Below, piece by piece: positions 1 to 10,132 of a stretch of DNA of 64,000 nt (the first letter of the stretch is position 1; every line of letters begins with the position of its first letter). The DNA comes from Campylobacter concisus (GTDB taxonomy: Bacteria > Campylobacterota > Campylobacteria > Campylobacterales > Campylobacteraceae). The notes below the pieces were generated by a model. That model did no database searches, had not been told where the DNA came from, and was given only the letters and a program-made list of their open reading frames with translations. The position numbers and the translations under genes are program-made. The DNA is taken from positions 186,001 through 250,000 of the forward strand of contig NZ_CP060705.1 in assembly GCF_003048835.2 (NCBI RefSeq). Direction: 5' to 3'.

Positions 1-548
1 TTTTCTAAAGGTTTGCCTTCAAATAGAATTTTCACTTTAAATGGCACGCCAACTTTGAAATTTGCTGGATTGTCAAGCGGAACTATCTCTAGGCGTTGGT
101 TGGATGGCTTTGTGACTGAGCCATCTTTTGCGTTTTTATTTATGACGCCTTTTGCGCTCATACTCGCTTTTTTGCAGTATTTGGCGTCCTTGATGTCCTC
201 TTTGGTTTTGTCCATGTGCCATGTACCATCGCTTGCTTTTGTCCAAAACGTAGGCTTATACTCACCAGCTATAAGGTATGAGCCGTCCTCTAGCTTAGCT
301 CTTTCATAATGGTAGTTTTCGCCGCTTTGCTTTAGGCTCAGTTTCTCGCCATTTTTGTTTATAATGTATGGGGCTTCAAATAGTCCGGTCTTGTTGTCTG
401 GGATCTTTTCAACAGTCGGGAAGTCGTCTGCGTAGCCGATATCAACGCTAGTTACGTCCTTGCTGCTTCCAAAAAGCCAAAATTCGTGAGCTAAAGAGTG
501 ACTGCTAAATGCAGCCAAAGCCAAAAGTGCAAATAAATGCTTGTTCAT
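1..548 (-). CDS. DUF4198-type periplasmic protein, 3' end beyond window
   Basis: Reading the minus strand from the ATG at 548 gives an uninterrupted frame to the window edge (about 182 codons, no stop seen). It begins with a signal peptide (residues 1 to about 20, ending SHSLA) and the mature protein starts HEFWLFGSS, the usual opening of DUF4198 proteins, whose annotated relatives are periplasmic metal-uptake components (NikK/cobalt-type). An AAGGATATGTA stretch lies just before the start. The gene is divergent from the two-partner secretion genes, and a candidate Fur box lies 181 bases upstream of its start, so iron or other metal regulation is plausible. The family call is good; the substrate is unknown, and the C-terminus is not visible. 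Confidence 0.72.
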   Translation of the reverse strand, partial: MNKHLFALLALAAFSSHSLAHEFWLFGSSKDVTSVDIGYADDFPTVEKIPDNKTGLFEAPYIINKNGEKLSLKQSGENYHYERAKLEDGSYLIAGEYKPTFWTKASDGTWHMDKTKEDIKDAKYCKKASMSAKGVINKNAKDGSVTKPSNQRLEIVPLDNPANFKVGVPFKVKILFEGKPLE

Positions 549-728
549 TACATATCCTTTCAGATTAAATTGTCTATTTTTCTATTTCTAATATATGTCA
601 CAAAAATATTGTTAAATTTTTATAGATCTAAATTTTGCTAATTTTTAGAAAATTTATAAAAATAGCACGTCTATAAAAATAGTTTAATCACTGAAATTAC
701 GAAATATAAACCAGTGGCGCAATTATAT

Positions 729-747
729 CAAAATAATAATCATTGTC
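729..747. promoter_or_regulatory. Candidate Fur box
   Basis: The 19 bases CAAAATAATAATCATTGTC match the classical GATAATGATAATCATTATC box at 15 of 19 positions, counted by eye, including the core ATAATCATT. It lies between divergent genes, 181 bases from the DUF4198 start and 213 from the tpsB start. The DUF4198 metal-uptake-type gene is the more likely target. Campylobacter Fur can bind sites that diverge from the E. coli consensus, so binding is an inference. Confidence 0.5.
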
Positions 748-898
748 AATATTAAATTAAATTTTACATACAAGAGGATAAACCAAAATAAATTTGCCTT
801 TGCCATTTATATAGCTAAAAAGTTTCATTTCTGAAATATTTTGTATAAAAATTCTTTTTTCTAATTATATTTTAATATTAGATTAAGATTACATCCTT

Positions 899-904
899 TA
901 TAAT
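899..904 (+). promoter_or_regulatory. -10 element for tpsB/tpsA
   Basis: TATAAT 57 bases before the tpsB ATG in a very AT-rich stretch. Campylobacter sigma-70 promoters have a strong -10 and little -35 conservation, which fits. An AAGGAAGG ribosome site follows at about 949-956. Confidence 0.5.
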
Positions 905-960
905 GTCACTAAATTATTTTAAAAAATATAACTTTATAGTTATTTCCAAGGAAGGTTAAG

Positions 961-2733
961 ATGAGAACTCTCTTATCTTTAAGCATGGTGTGTGCTGCGC
1001 TACTTGCTAATGAGACTAATCTAAAAAATGAGTTAAACAACGAAGAGATTAGAGCGAATATGGCAAGCTCTTTTAACGAAAGCTCCAACATAAATTTGCT
1101 TAACGAAAAAATAGCTTCAGAAGGTAAGCTAAATTTAAACGAAACCCCATGCTTTAAAATAGATAAAATTTCACTCTTAAATGAGAACGAAGTAGCTAGC
1201 TTTAACGCTAGTAGTGGTGCTGATGAGGCTATAATAAGAAAAGCTTATAATACAAACTACTCTAAATTTAACTCTATTTTAGAGGCTAGCTTAAACAAGC
1301 TTGACTTTAAACCAAGCAGCTGTCTTGGCAAAAACTCTATCAATCTAATCATAAACTCTTTTAACAACGAGATAATAAAAAGTGGCTACATCACTTCAAG
1401 TGCGAGCCTAGTTACAAAGAGTCTAAAAGACGCCAAGCTAGAGTTTGTCATAAATCTTGGTCTAATAGATGATATAAGTATCAATGAGCTTGACACTCAA
1501 AGAAATAGAGCGAGCCTATTTGGCGCATTTGGTGAGTACTCTCATAAAAATAAAGTGGCAAATATAAGAGATATCGAGCAGGCTCTTGAGTCACTTCAAA
1601 ACGTCTCAAAAAATGACGTTAGCATTAAATTCTTACCTTCAAATAGAGCTGGCTTTTCAAACATAGTGATCACTAGAGTAGAGAGCTTTCCACTAAAAGC
1701 TGCCATTAGCCTTGACAACCTTGGCTCAAAACAAAGCGGCAAATATCAAGGCATGCTAAATTTAAGCACGCTAAATTTACTTGGATTTAACGAAATTTTT
1801 AGCTTCTCACGTGGCAAGGATGTGCTTAAAAAGTATGAGGTTACAAATAAATTTAATGGCGCAAGTGATCACGGAGCTTCAAATAACTACTATTACGGCT
1901 TTAGTATCCCATTTGGCTACTTTATGCTTGAGTATGAAAAGAGTAAATATGACTACGCCCAGATCATAAACGCAGCCTACAACCTCTACACATATAAAGG
2001 TAGAAGCGAGAGCGATTCACTAAGCCTTGCTTATACATTTTATAGGGACTCAAATTTTAAAAATAGCGCCTATGTAAAGCTATTTAAGAGAAAAAATAAA
2101 AACTACCTAGAGGATTACGAGCTAGATAACCAAGCTAGAAGAAATGCTGGATATGAGGTAGGTTTAAAATCAAGCTGGAATTCTTACAACCAAGCTTTTA
2201 GCGCTAAGCTAGCTTACAAAAAGGGCACTGGCATATTTAGATCACAGCCCGATCCTTTAGAGGATAGCGGCGAGGCTACATCTAGGTTCGCTCTAGTAAA
2301 TTTAAACCTAAACTACAAATATAAATTTGAACTTCCACTAAGTTATGATCTAAATATCAACGCAAGATATGGTCTAAATAAACTAAGTTTGCAGGATAAA
2401 TTTAGTATCGGTGGATACCACAGTGTTAGGGGATTTGACGGGGAGAGCTCGCTTGTTGGAAACCACGGAGTAAGCGTAAGAAATACCCTCTCATATAACT
2501 ACTATAAGAGCAACTCTGTCTATGCTGGGCTTGACGCTGGCATGGTAAGAGCCCCAAGTAGTGGCATAAAGGATAAAAACACCATTGCAGGATACGCTAT
2601 AGGCCTAAGAGGCAGCATAAAAGCCTACAACAACCTAAGCTACGACATATCTGTCTCAAAACCTCTTTATAAACCAAAGAGCTTTGAAACTAAATCAACA
2701 AATGTAAATTTCATCATAAGCTACGAATTTTAA
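961..2733 (+). CDS. TpsB outer-membrane transporter (ShlB/FhaC/HecB family)
   Basis: This is the outer-membrane pore of a two-partner secretion system, exporting the exoprotein encoded just downstream. The 590-residue protein has a short signal peptide (cleavage near residue 16), a periplasmic POTRA-like region over about residues 60-250, and a C-terminal 16-strand-barrel-type region rich in alternating aromatic residues. The conserved loop motif V-R-G-F is visible near residue 488 (GGYHSVRGFDGE), and the chain ends in Phe (ISYEF), as outer-membrane barrels do for BAM recognition. The start is supported by AAGGAAGG. The next gene begins 9 bases later, so the two form an operon. Length is typical for the family. 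Confidence 0.93.
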   Translation: MRTLLSLSMVCAALLANETNLKNELNNEEIRANMASSFNESSNINLLNEKIASEGKLNLNETPCFKIDKISLLNENEVASFNASSGADEAIIRKAYNTNYSKFNSILEASLNKLDFKPSSCLGKNSINLIINSFNNEIIKSGYITSSASLVTKSLKDAKLEFVINLGLIDDISINELDTQRNRASLFGAFGEYSHKNKVANIRDIEQALESLQNVSKNDVSIKFLPSNRAGFSNIVITRVESFPLKAAISLDNLGSKQSGKYQGMLNLSTLNLLGFNEIFSFSRGKDVLKKYEVTNKFNGASDHGASNNYYYGFSIPFGYFMLEYEKSKYDYAQIINAAYNLYTYKGRSESDSLSLAYTFYRDSNFKNSAYVKLFKRKNKNYLEDYELDNQARRNAGYEVGLKSSWNSYNQAFSAKLAYKKGTGIFRSQPDPLEDSGEATSRFALVNLNLNYKYKFELPLSYDLNINARYGLNKLSLQDKFSIGGYHSVRGFDGESSLVGNHGVSVRNTLSYNYYKSNSVYAGLDAGMVRAPSSGIKDKNTIAGYAIGLRGSIKAYNNLSYDISVSKPLYKPKSFETKSTNVNFIISYEF

Positions 2734-2742
2734 GGATAAAAT

Positions 2743-5700
2743 ATGCTAAAGAACAACCAAATTTCAAATGCACAAAAGCCTAGCCTTTTAACCATAGGCT
2801 TAAATTTCTACGTAAGTCTCTCTTTGCTACTTGGCACTATGCCAGCATTAGCAAATGAGCCAAGTATCATAGCTGACCCAGGTGCTAGCAACCGCCCTGA
2901 TATACTAAAAGCTCCTAATGAGACGCTAATAATAAACATCACAAACCCTGATAGCAAGGGCGTCTCTATAAATGAATATAGTAGATTTAATACGCCAACC
3001 ACTGGCACTATCCTTAATAACTCTAATAAAAACATAGACACCAAGATAGCTGGCCAGATAGATGCAAACTATAGGCTAACTAAAGAGGCAAGCCTTATTA
3101 TCAACAAGGTAAATTCGGCTGAGAAATCATCTCTAAAAGGAAATTTAGAGGTTGCTGGAAGCAGGGCTGATGTGGTCATAGCAAACCCAAATGGCATAAG
3201 CGTAGATGGTCTAAATATGATCAACTCTCGCTCACTCACACTAACAACAGGCAATATCAATAAACTAAGTCCTAAAGAGATAGAGCTAATATCTAATAAC
3301 TCTATCGACATCGTAGGAGACGGCCTAAACGATAAGAGCAGCGACTATACTAATGTCATCTCAAATGCTGTAAATTTAAACTCAAATATCCACGCAAATG
3401 AGCTAAATATCATCGGTGAAAAGGCGGTTGCTTCAAGCAATGGTAGGCTTTATAATGACGTAAAAGCTAAAAACCAAGAAAACAGCTTTAGCCTAGATAG
3501 TAGCGCACTTGGCGGTATGTATGCTAATAAAATCAAACTAGTTGGCACAAGTAACGGCGTAGGCATAAATAATAACGGCCTAGTTATAGCAAATAACAAC
3601 ATAGAGATAAGCCTTGATGGCGATATAGTTAATGCTGGCGCTATCGCTTCTAACAAAGATGCTAAGATAGAGGCAAAGACTATAACAAACAAAGATGAAG
3701 CACTAATAGCAGCCAAAGAGAACCTTAATATAAAAGCAGACACTTTGGTAAATACTTCTAGTCAAATTTATGCTAAAGATATAAATGTAGAGGCTAAAAA
3801 GCTAGTAAATAACTCAAGCTCGCAGGCTAGGGTGGATACAGTGCACAAACAAGGCACTATGCACCTTAAGAAAGAGGGAGTAAATAGATATAAGCTTGGC
3901 GTAAATTTAAAAGAACTAAAAGAAAAAATAAGCATCAAACTAGCTAAAAAACTAAGTAAGGATATAAGTGAGCTAGATGAAAACGAGGTAAATGAGCTAG
4001 TGTTAAAAGAGGCTATAAATAAAGATAGCGCTCTATATGCTCTAAATTTACACAAAGACTCATATCTATACGGCACCAGCCAAAAGATATTTCACAACCT
4101 AAGACTAGACTATGATACAAATGAAGCACTAGTAGATACTAGTAGAGCAAAGAATAATGAACAAAAAAGAACTATCACATATAGCATAGTTAAAGATGTT
4201 CTAAACGAAGATGATAAAGCCAACTTCATCCCAGGCAGCATAATAGCTAACAATGATATAAATTTAAATGTAAACGATGTGTTAAACGATAAGAGTGTTA
4301 TATATGCTGGAGGAGATCTAAAACTAAATAGCGATAATGTAGAAAACATAGCTCTAATGCTAAATAACCACGTAAATAGCTATAGCGTTTATAAATGGAA
4401 AGAGAAAAAGAAATGGTATAGGAGAGGATTTAAAAGCAAATGGGAGACTAAGGGTGGAAAAAGCACGAATTTTAACTTCTCATACACAGATGTTGGCCTT
4501 CCAGCAGTATTTGCAGCGGGCAATAACATAGTAGGAAGCACTCAGGACTTTTCAAGCTACGCACTAAACGATGATATAAAGCTAGCAAATGTTGATCTAG
4601 ATAAATTCTCTGAGCCAATATTTAATAGCCCAATCATCAAAAACCTAAATAGAAGGGTTAAAAACCAAGGGTATTACTACAGCCTTGATAGTATAAACTC
4701 TGCTTATATAGCAAACATCCTTGATAGTCTATATGAAGCAAGAAATGAGAGCATAAGTAAATTTAAAAAAGAGGCCAAAGATAAAAACGTAAAAGCTTCA
4801 GCTTTAGTAATGGCTAATAACATAGACCTAGACGCCAAAGGCAACATAAGCCTAGCTGGAAGCGTAGTGGCTGATAATATCAATCTAAGCTCACAAAATT
4901 TAAACCTAAATCACCTAGAGCTAAACTCTAAAGATCTAAATTTAAAAGCAGACGCAGCAAATATCAACTCAAGTGAAATTTCAGCCAAAAATATAAATGT
5001 AAATGCAAACAATATAAGCTTAGACAAAGAGTCATCTCAGTTTAGCAAGGCTTCAAATTTAAAAGCAGACGAGAGCTTAAATTTAAGTGCTAAAGAAAAT
5101 CTAAACATCGCTGGCTCAAGTCTAGAGGCTGACAAGCTAAATTTAAGTGCAGATAATATAAATATAAACGCCAAAGAGTTTGCTTACAGCCATAGCGCAA
5201 AAGAAAAGGGCATAAGCTTTAAACAAAGCATCCAAACACTAAATAGTGCAAACCTAGACGCAAAAGATATAAATTTAAACTCTAAGTCAAATACCAACAT
5301 AAGCTCAAGCAACCTAAGAGCTACTAACAAGCTAAACGTAGAAGCTGGAAATGATATATATGTAGTAGGTGCTAATACAAACGAGAGCACGGAAACTAAA
5401 GAGAAGTCAAAGGGCTTTTTCTCTAAAAAAGAGTCTCAACTAATGGCAATAAATCAAAAGGTCATTAGCTCAAATTTAAATGCAGGTGATATCAGCTTAA
5501 AGGCTGGGGGTAATCTAGCTCTAGTCTCATCAAATCTAAATGCTAATAATATAAATTTAAACGCAGATGAGAATGTTATAGTTGATGCTAATCACAACGT
5601 AGAAGCAAGCCAAAGCTTTACTAAAAGCTCACGCTTTTCACTAAAACCAACATCTCTTTATGAAAGCAGCCTTCATCTACTTGAAAAAGGCGATAAAAAA

Positions 5701-8700
5701 GCAGTTGCTTCAAATTTAAATGCAAATGAAAACATAAATATAAAGGCAAACAACATCAGCCTAAAAGGTGCAAATCTAAATTCGCAAAAAGATATAAATT
5801 TAAACGCGGATCTCATAGATATATCAAATACTAATGATGAGAGCTATAGAAACGAAGTTAGTAAAAAGAGTAAGATAGGCTTAATCTCAATTGGTGAGCA
5901 CATCAAGAATTTAAAAGCAGACCTAATACAAAAGCTAAATCCTATAAAAGATCTAAAAGCAAAAACAAAAGACACATCTATAAAAATCCCTATTGCAAAA
6001 GCTAGCTTAGATCAAAAAAGCTCAAAAGAGAACTGGCTAAATGCAAACTCGTCAAATTTAAATGCAAACGGCGACATAAACCTAAACGCAAAAGATGATA
6101 TAAATATAGTAGGCTCAAATTTAAACGCCAATGAAGCCATAAATTTAACTAGCCAAAACTCAAATATCAAACACTCGACAAATCTCTATGCTAAAGATAC
6201 ATCAAGCAAAGAGGCAACTGGCACACTATCTATCACCGCCCAAAACGAATATGCGCAGATCGCCCCAGCAGCACTTGCTCTAAAAGAGGCGGTTGCTCAG
6301 CTAAAAAGAGTGAAAAAAGAGTATGACAACTATAAAAAAGAGAGATCAAAGCTAGAAGCTAGCCTAAGCGATATCAAACAAAGATATAAAAGTAAAGAGG
6401 TAGGCATCGACTACTCTGATATAGAAGAAGTAAGCGATATCTTAGAAGAGTATAGAGACGAGGAGAAATACTATAAAGAAAACATTCTTCTTGCAACCCA
6501 AAATGTAAACGCTAAAACTCTAGCTCTAGTATCTCAAATGGCAGCTGCAGCTGCAAGCTCAGGAACATATGGATTTAGTGTAGGAGTAAGGGCTGATCTT
6601 GCCACCACTAAGCAAGAGAGCTCTTTAAAGCAAACTAGCTCAAATAAATCTAGCCTAAATGCTAAACGTATAAATATAAACTCGACTAAAGATATATCTA
6701 TCACAGGCTCAGACCTAGCATCGAAAGAGGATATGAGCCTAAACACAAACAACTTAAATATAAACTCTAGCGAAGATAGTTTAAAATATAAATCAAACAC
6801 CAGATCTCTCACAACGGGATTTGGTTTTACATTTTATGGAGCAAACTCTAGCTCACTAGAGCTTGGAACAAATAGCTTAAAACAAAGCGAACAAAGCCTA
6901 ACAAACAACAACTCTCATCTTTACTCGGCTAAAGATATGAATATAAACACAGCTAATGACGCAACCATCAAAGGAGCAAATTTAAGAGCTGATGAGAGAT
7001 TAAATTTAAAAGTAGGAAACAACCTAAGTCTAGAAAGCACCAGAGATATAAAAGATGCTAGCTCAAAAAGCAAAGGTATAAATTTAAGCGCAAGCTATTC
7101 TGGAGCAACTAATGCTAAAAACTTTGCATCTGGAGATAGATCTCTAAGCTCTGTTGGAGCTAGCATTAGCAAATCAAACTCTAACACAAAGATAAAACAG
7201 ACAATCCTATCATCTATAACAGCTAATGAGCTAAACGTAGAGGTAGGTAAAAACACTCATCTAAAAGGATCACTACTAGCAGCAGGAGAGTATGATAAAG
7301 ATAATACCTTTATAGATAACCACAACCTAAATTTAAAGACAAACACCCTAAGCTATGAGAACCTATCAAATACAAGCTATAACAAAGGATCATCTCTTAG
7401 CATAGGAGCTAACTACCAAGTAGGTAAAAAAGATGAAGCCAATAAAAACAGTCAAGACAAGAGTGCTACAAGCGGCTACTCTGGTCTAAAGTCAATAAAC
7501 TACTCAAATCAAAGAAATCTAAGCTACACACTATCTAAAAACATGGCAACTCTAGGTAGTGGCAACATAGAGATAGCTGATAAAGATAACTCTGATGATC
7601 TAACAAGGCTAAATAGAGATACCACTAAACTAACAAAAGATCTAGTAAATACTAGTATAAGCTCAAATGTAGATGGTAGTATGGATTTAAGGGTGTTTAG
7701 TAAAGAGGGTAGGAAGGAGATAAAGGATGAGTATAATACGGTTTCAACCATAGCTAAAGCCATAGAGCTTATATCTACTACAGATAGAGCAAATATATTC
7801 TCATTCTTTAAAGAAGTAAGCAAGCAATACAAAGTATTAAATGGTGTTAGAGAAGAGGTGGCAAATTCACCAGAACTACAAGCATTTTTATCTAGCAACA
7901 CTACAACCGAAGCACAAAGAAAAGAGGCTATGGCACTAGTAACGCTTGCCGTTATGAAGAACTTGGGATACTTACCAAATGATATAAAGGCTATACATAC
8001 AGATGAAAGAGGGTATAATGGCGAGAAAATACAAGGTTATACAAGCTTGCAAACTGGAGCTAGCTATATAAATTTCAAAAACATAACCAATATGAAAGAT
8101 CTTGTAAAAACCATAACTCATGAAAACCAAAGGTCTATGGATATACAAGATCATAGAGATATAAATAAAAATAGAGATGATGATACTAAGTATGCATCAA
8201 ATTTCTCAGACTTTGCAACTAGATATTTCTCTCATGCTCTATGGCTAAATGATAAAGGTTTCTCTAAAACACCTTTAACAACAGCTGTAACAACAAGCAT
8301 GATAAATAACAATAGAGAATTTGCAAAGCTGGATAAGAATTTGGGAGCTAATAGGATGCTAACAAACAATGAATATGATCTTGCAATGGAGTTAGCATAT
8401 AGATATAGTAAAGAAAATAATATACCTTATGCTCAATCAATAAATCTTTTTATGCTCGCGGCTAAAACAAATGTTGATAAATCTCAAAAAGAAGCTTTTG
8501 AACATGTTGTATCTACATTAGAAAGCGCCGATGAAAGCGAGGTGCCTGGATATAGTATAGTGTTTGATAGGGATAAAATAGATGAGGCATATAATATATT
8601 AGTAACTACTGCTAAAGAGAGAAATTTATACTTCCTTGACAATTATCAAGACGATATACAGCATTATCCTTTATACACTGCAACCAAAGAGCAGTATGAA

Positions 8701-9288
8701 GATAAACATTGGGATCCAGAGCGTATCATGGGAATAGGAGATACAAGTGATATACTTATACCATTTGCAAAGCCAGCCATTGGTGCTGCAAAACAGCTAT
8801 CATCAGCTCTGTACTCTAGCTCAAAAAATGTAATAAAAGCTCCATTTGTGGAAATGCAAGCAAGGGTAAATGAAAAACTATTGGCCAACACCCCAAAAGG
8901 TGGAACATTAGGTAGTGATGGTATACTAAGACACAATGGCAAAGAGTATGTAGCTCGCAGTCTTGATCTATCAGGAAATAAAGTGATATATGAACAAGTA
9001 ATAAACAAAAAAGGCACTGGAAATTTTAAAACTACCAACGATAAAGGTTACTTCATAACAGCCAGTAAGCCAAAACAAATAACTGAAGGTGTCAGTTATC
9101 AGTTTGGAAATTTTATTTATGATCCAAGAGTAATAACAATCGGGACAGGTGCTTTAACAATAGGTGTTGATATGTTTAATGATTCAACGGTGTCAGAAAC
9201 AAAAACAGGTATAATATTTAATACAATAAGAAACTTAGATGATATCAATAAAAATATGGAAATGGTATGGAAAAAAGTCAGAGAATAG
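2743..9288 (+). CDS. TpsA filamentous-haemagglutinin/CdiA-like exoprotein
   Basis: This 2181-residue surface exoprotein is the partner of the TpsB transporter. It has an extended signal peptide (residues 1-37, ending MPALA), then the TPS secretion domain with the hallmark NPNGI motif near residues 148-152. A very long repetitive beta-helix region follows, built of short N-L-N-A-x-x-I-N-L-type repeats, interrupted by a helical, charged coiled-coil-like stretch at about residues 1180-1250. A segment reading RVFSKEGRKEIKDEY near residue 1650 resembles the region before the variable C-terminus in CdiA-type proteins. From about position 8300 the DNA becomes more AT-rich with different codon use, as expected for an exchangeable toxin end. 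I cannot name the toxin fold and saw no VENN motif. An adhesin role without toxin remains possible. Confidence 0.9.
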   Translation: MLKNNQISNAQKPSLLTIGLNFYVSLSLLLGTMPALANEPSIIADPGASNRPDILKAPNETLIINITNPDSKGVSINEYSRFNTPTTGTILNNSNKNIDTKIAGQIDANYRLTKEASLIINKVNSAEKSSLKGNLEVAGSRADVVIANPNGISVDGLNMINSRSLTLTTGNINKLSPKEIELISNNSIDIVGDGLNDKSSDYTNVISNAVNLNSNIHANELNIIGEKAVASSNGRLYNDVKAKNQENSFSLDSSALGGMYANKIKLVGTSNGVGINNNGLVIANNNIEISLDGDIVNAGAIASNKDAKIEAKTITNKDEALIAAKENLNIKADTLVNTSSQIYAKDINVEAKKLVNNSSSQARVDTVHKQGTMHLKKEGVNRYKLGVNLKELKEKISIKLAKKLSKDISELDENEVNELVLKEAINKDSALYALNLHKDSYLYGTSQKIFHNLRLDYDTNEALVDTSRAKNNEQKRTITYSIVKDVLNEDDKANFIPGSIIANNDINLNVNDVLNDKSVIYAGGDLKLNSDNVENIALMLNNHVNSYSVYKWKEKKKWYRRGFKSKWETKGGKSTNFNFSYTDVGLPAVFAAGNNIVGSTQDFSSYALNDDIKLANVDLDKFSEPIFNSPIIKNLNRRVKNQGYYYSLDSINSAYIANILDSLYEARNESISKFKKEAKDKNVKASALVMANNIDLDAKGNISLAGSVVADNINLSSQNLNLNHLELNSKDLNLKADAANINSSEISAKNINVNANNISLDKESSQFSKASNLKADESLNLSAKENLNIAGSSLEADKLNLSADNININAKEFAYSHSAKEKGISFKQSIQTLNSANLDAKDINLNSKSNTNISSSNLRATNKLNVEAGNDIYVVGANTNESTETKEKSKGFFSKKESQLMAINQKVISSNLNAGDISLKAGGNLALVSSNLNANNINLNADENVIVDANHNVEASQSFTKSSRFSLKPTSLYESSLHLLEKGDKKAVASNLNANENINIKANNISLKGANLNSQKDINLNADLIDISNTNDESYRNEVSKKSKIGLISIGEHIKNLKADLIQKLNPIKDLKAKTKDTSIKIPIAKASLDQKSSKENWLNANSSNLNANGDINLNAKDDINIVGSNLNANEAINLTSQNSNIKHSTNLYAKDTSSKEATGTLSITAQNEYAQIAPAALALKEAVAQLKRVKKEYDNYKKERSKLEASLSDIKQRYKSKEVGIDYSDIEEVSDILEEYRDEEKYYKENILLATQNVNAKTLALVSQMAAAAASSGTYGFSVGVRADLATTKQESSLKQTSSNKSSLNAKRININSTKDISITGSDLASKEDMSLNTNNLNINSSEDSLKYKSNTRSLTTGFGFTFYGANSSSLELGTNSLKQSEQSLTNNNSHLYSAKDMNINTANDATIKGANLRADERLNLKVGNNLSLESTRDIKDASSKSKGINLSASYSGATNAKNFASGDRSLSSVGASISKSNSNTKIKQTILSSITANELNVEVGKNTHLKGSLLAAGEYDKDNTFIDNHNLNLKTNTLSYENLSNTSYNKGSSLSIGANYQVGKKDEANKNSQDKSATSGYSGLKSINYSNQRNLSYTLSKNMATLGSGNIEIADKDNSDDLTRLNRDTTKLTKDLVNTSISSNVDGSMDLRVFSKEGRKEIKDEYNTVSTIAKAIELISTTDRANIFSFFKEVSKQYKVLNGVREEVANSPELQAFLSSNTTTEAQRKEAMALVTLAVMKNLGYLPNDIKAIHTDERGYNGEKIQGYTSLQTGASYINFKNITNMKDLVKTITHENQRSMDIQDHRDINKNRDDDTKYASNFSDFATRYFSHALWLNDKGFSKTPLTTAVTTSMINNNREFAKLDKNLGANRMLTNNEYDLAMELAYRYSKENNIPYAQSINLFMLAAKTNVDKSQKEAFEHVVSTLESADESEVPGYSIVFDRDKIDEAYNILVTTAKERNLYFLDNYQDDIQHYPLYTATKEQYEDKHWDPERIMGIGDTSDILIPFAKPAIGAAKQLSSALYSSSKNVIKAPFVEMQARVNEKLLANTPKGGTLGSDGILRHNGKEYVARSLDLSGNKVIYEQVINKKGTGNFKTTNDKGYFITASKPKQITEGVSYQFGNFIYDPRVITIGTGALTIGVDMFNDSTVSETKTGIIFNTIRNLDDINKNMEMVWKKVRE

Positions 9289-9626
9289 CTGCGGGTTGTA
9301 TATCATTTGTAGAGCTTGTTTTGTGTATGATCTATGGGAAGTACTATATTAGGGGTTGGAGTGAGGCCGATCTTCTCTCGGTCTCCTTTTTTATTTGTAT
9401 TTTTGTATATTGCGTTATGCCTTTTTTCATCAAAGGTAATATTGCAAATTCATTAATTAAATTTGATATTTTGTCAACAATTACACTTTTTTTAATATAT
9501 TTGCTCGGTTTTAAATTTATCTATGATGGTTTTGAAGGATACATACGATATATTGCTATTTTTATACTTGTTATTATAGTTGTAAAGACATCGCTTAAAA
9601 TATTTAATAAGAATGAGCAAAAATAG
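9267..9626 (+). CDS. Small four-helix membrane protein, candidate immunity protein
   Basis: The 119-residue product is nearly all hydrophobic, with about four predicted membrane helices (roughly residues 6-25, 36-54, 66-86, 91-110) and a lysine-rich tail. Its ATG lies inside the last codons of the tpsA exoprotein gene (22-base overlap), the arrangement seen for cdiI immunity genes, which must be co-translated with their toxin. No family is recognised. If it is an immunity protein, a membrane location would suggest that the cognate toxin acts on the inner membrane. Function is inferred from position and topology only. Confidence 0.55.
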   Translation: MEKSQRIAAGCISFVELVLCMIYGKYYIRGWSEADLLSVSFFICIFVYCVMPFFIKGNIANSLIKFDILSTITLFLIYLLGFKFIYDGFEGYIRYIAIFILVIIVVKTSLKIFNKNEQK

Positions 9627-9640
9627 AGCTTTAATGAAAG

Positions 9641-9775
9641 ATGTGCATAATTGGTGCTGGAAAGATAGGCGAGAAGATACCAAGAGGTAGGGACGGTAAT
9701 TATAAGACCATACTGGAGAATACAGCAGGAGCAGCCATGGGTCTTATGCAGGCCGAAGTAGATAATAGGCAATAA
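9641..9775 (+). pseudogene. Toxin C-terminal remnant (orphan cassette 1)
   Basis: A 44-codon frame (MCIIGAGKIGEK...) ends 4 bases before the next small membrane protein gene. Its tail, with a GAAMGLMQAE segment, aligns by eye in pattern with the tail of the second remnant ending at 10442 (GASIFTGIAQAA). Both are followed by paralogous membrane proteins. I read it as the leftover 3' end of a displaced CdiA-CT-like toxin whose 5' part has been lost. It could instead be a short peptide gene, but its start has no clear ribosome site. Confidence 0.4.
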
Positions 9776-9779
9776 AACA

Positions 9780-10082
9780 ATGAAGAAATTCTTTAAAAAA
9801 CTATTTTTTACACTTGTTGTCGCTATAATATTCGGTCTTGTTTTAAATGGTTTTTTACATGTATTAAAATACTTTTTTGGAGAAATTTATTATATAGATG
9901 CACTAGGTTTTATCTTGGTATGTTTTTATGGTTTTTTTGCAATAAAAAATGATATTAAAAAAAGCGACCTTACCAAGAAGAACCTAGAAAATATAGATAT
10001 AAATTACGGCAGTGTAGCATTATTTTACACGATCGTAATTCTTTTAATTTGGTTAATGCTAATTTGTATAAGATTTTTTTAA
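9780..10082 (+). CDS. Small membrane protein, orphan immunity candidate 1
   Basis: This 100-residue protein has a lysine-rich start and about three membrane helices (roughly residues 8-29, 38-54, 79-98). It is clearly paralogous to the protein encoded at 10439-10723: both contain the segment YFFGE-(I/H)-Y-(Y)IDA, then IKN-x-IKKSD, then a GSVAL/GGVAL motif and a final hydrophobic helix. It directly follows a toxin-tail remnant, as expected for immunity genes kept after cassette displacement. No named family is recognised; its role is inferred from context. Confidence 0.5.
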   Translation: MKKFFKKLFFTLVVAIIFGLVLNGFLHVLKYFFGEIYYIDALGFILVCFYGFFAIKNDIKKSDLTKKNLENIDINYGSVALFYTIVILLIWLMLICIRFF

Positions 10083-10132
10083 AAACAAATGTGAGGATAA
10101 TAGCAAAATAAGTTTTATGAAGACGCATTTAA

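Larger units (their letters stand above)
549..960. other. Divergent regulatory region between DUF4198 gene and tpsB
   Basis: This 412-base AT-rich gap has no convincing open frame. It holds a Fur-box-like palindrome (729-747) and, next to the rightward gene, a TATAAT -10 element (899-904). No hairpin terminator or RNA gene was seen. Confidence 0.6.

Noticed and set aside
7524-7901. 125-codon minus-strand frame inside tpsA
   Set aside because: Shadow of the exoprotein gene: no ribosome site, leucine/serine-rich chance translation.
8664-9038. 124-codon minus-strand frame near the tpsA end
   Set aside because: Considered as an antisense antitoxin, but it lies wholly within the coding sequence and has no start signal or protein-like pattern.
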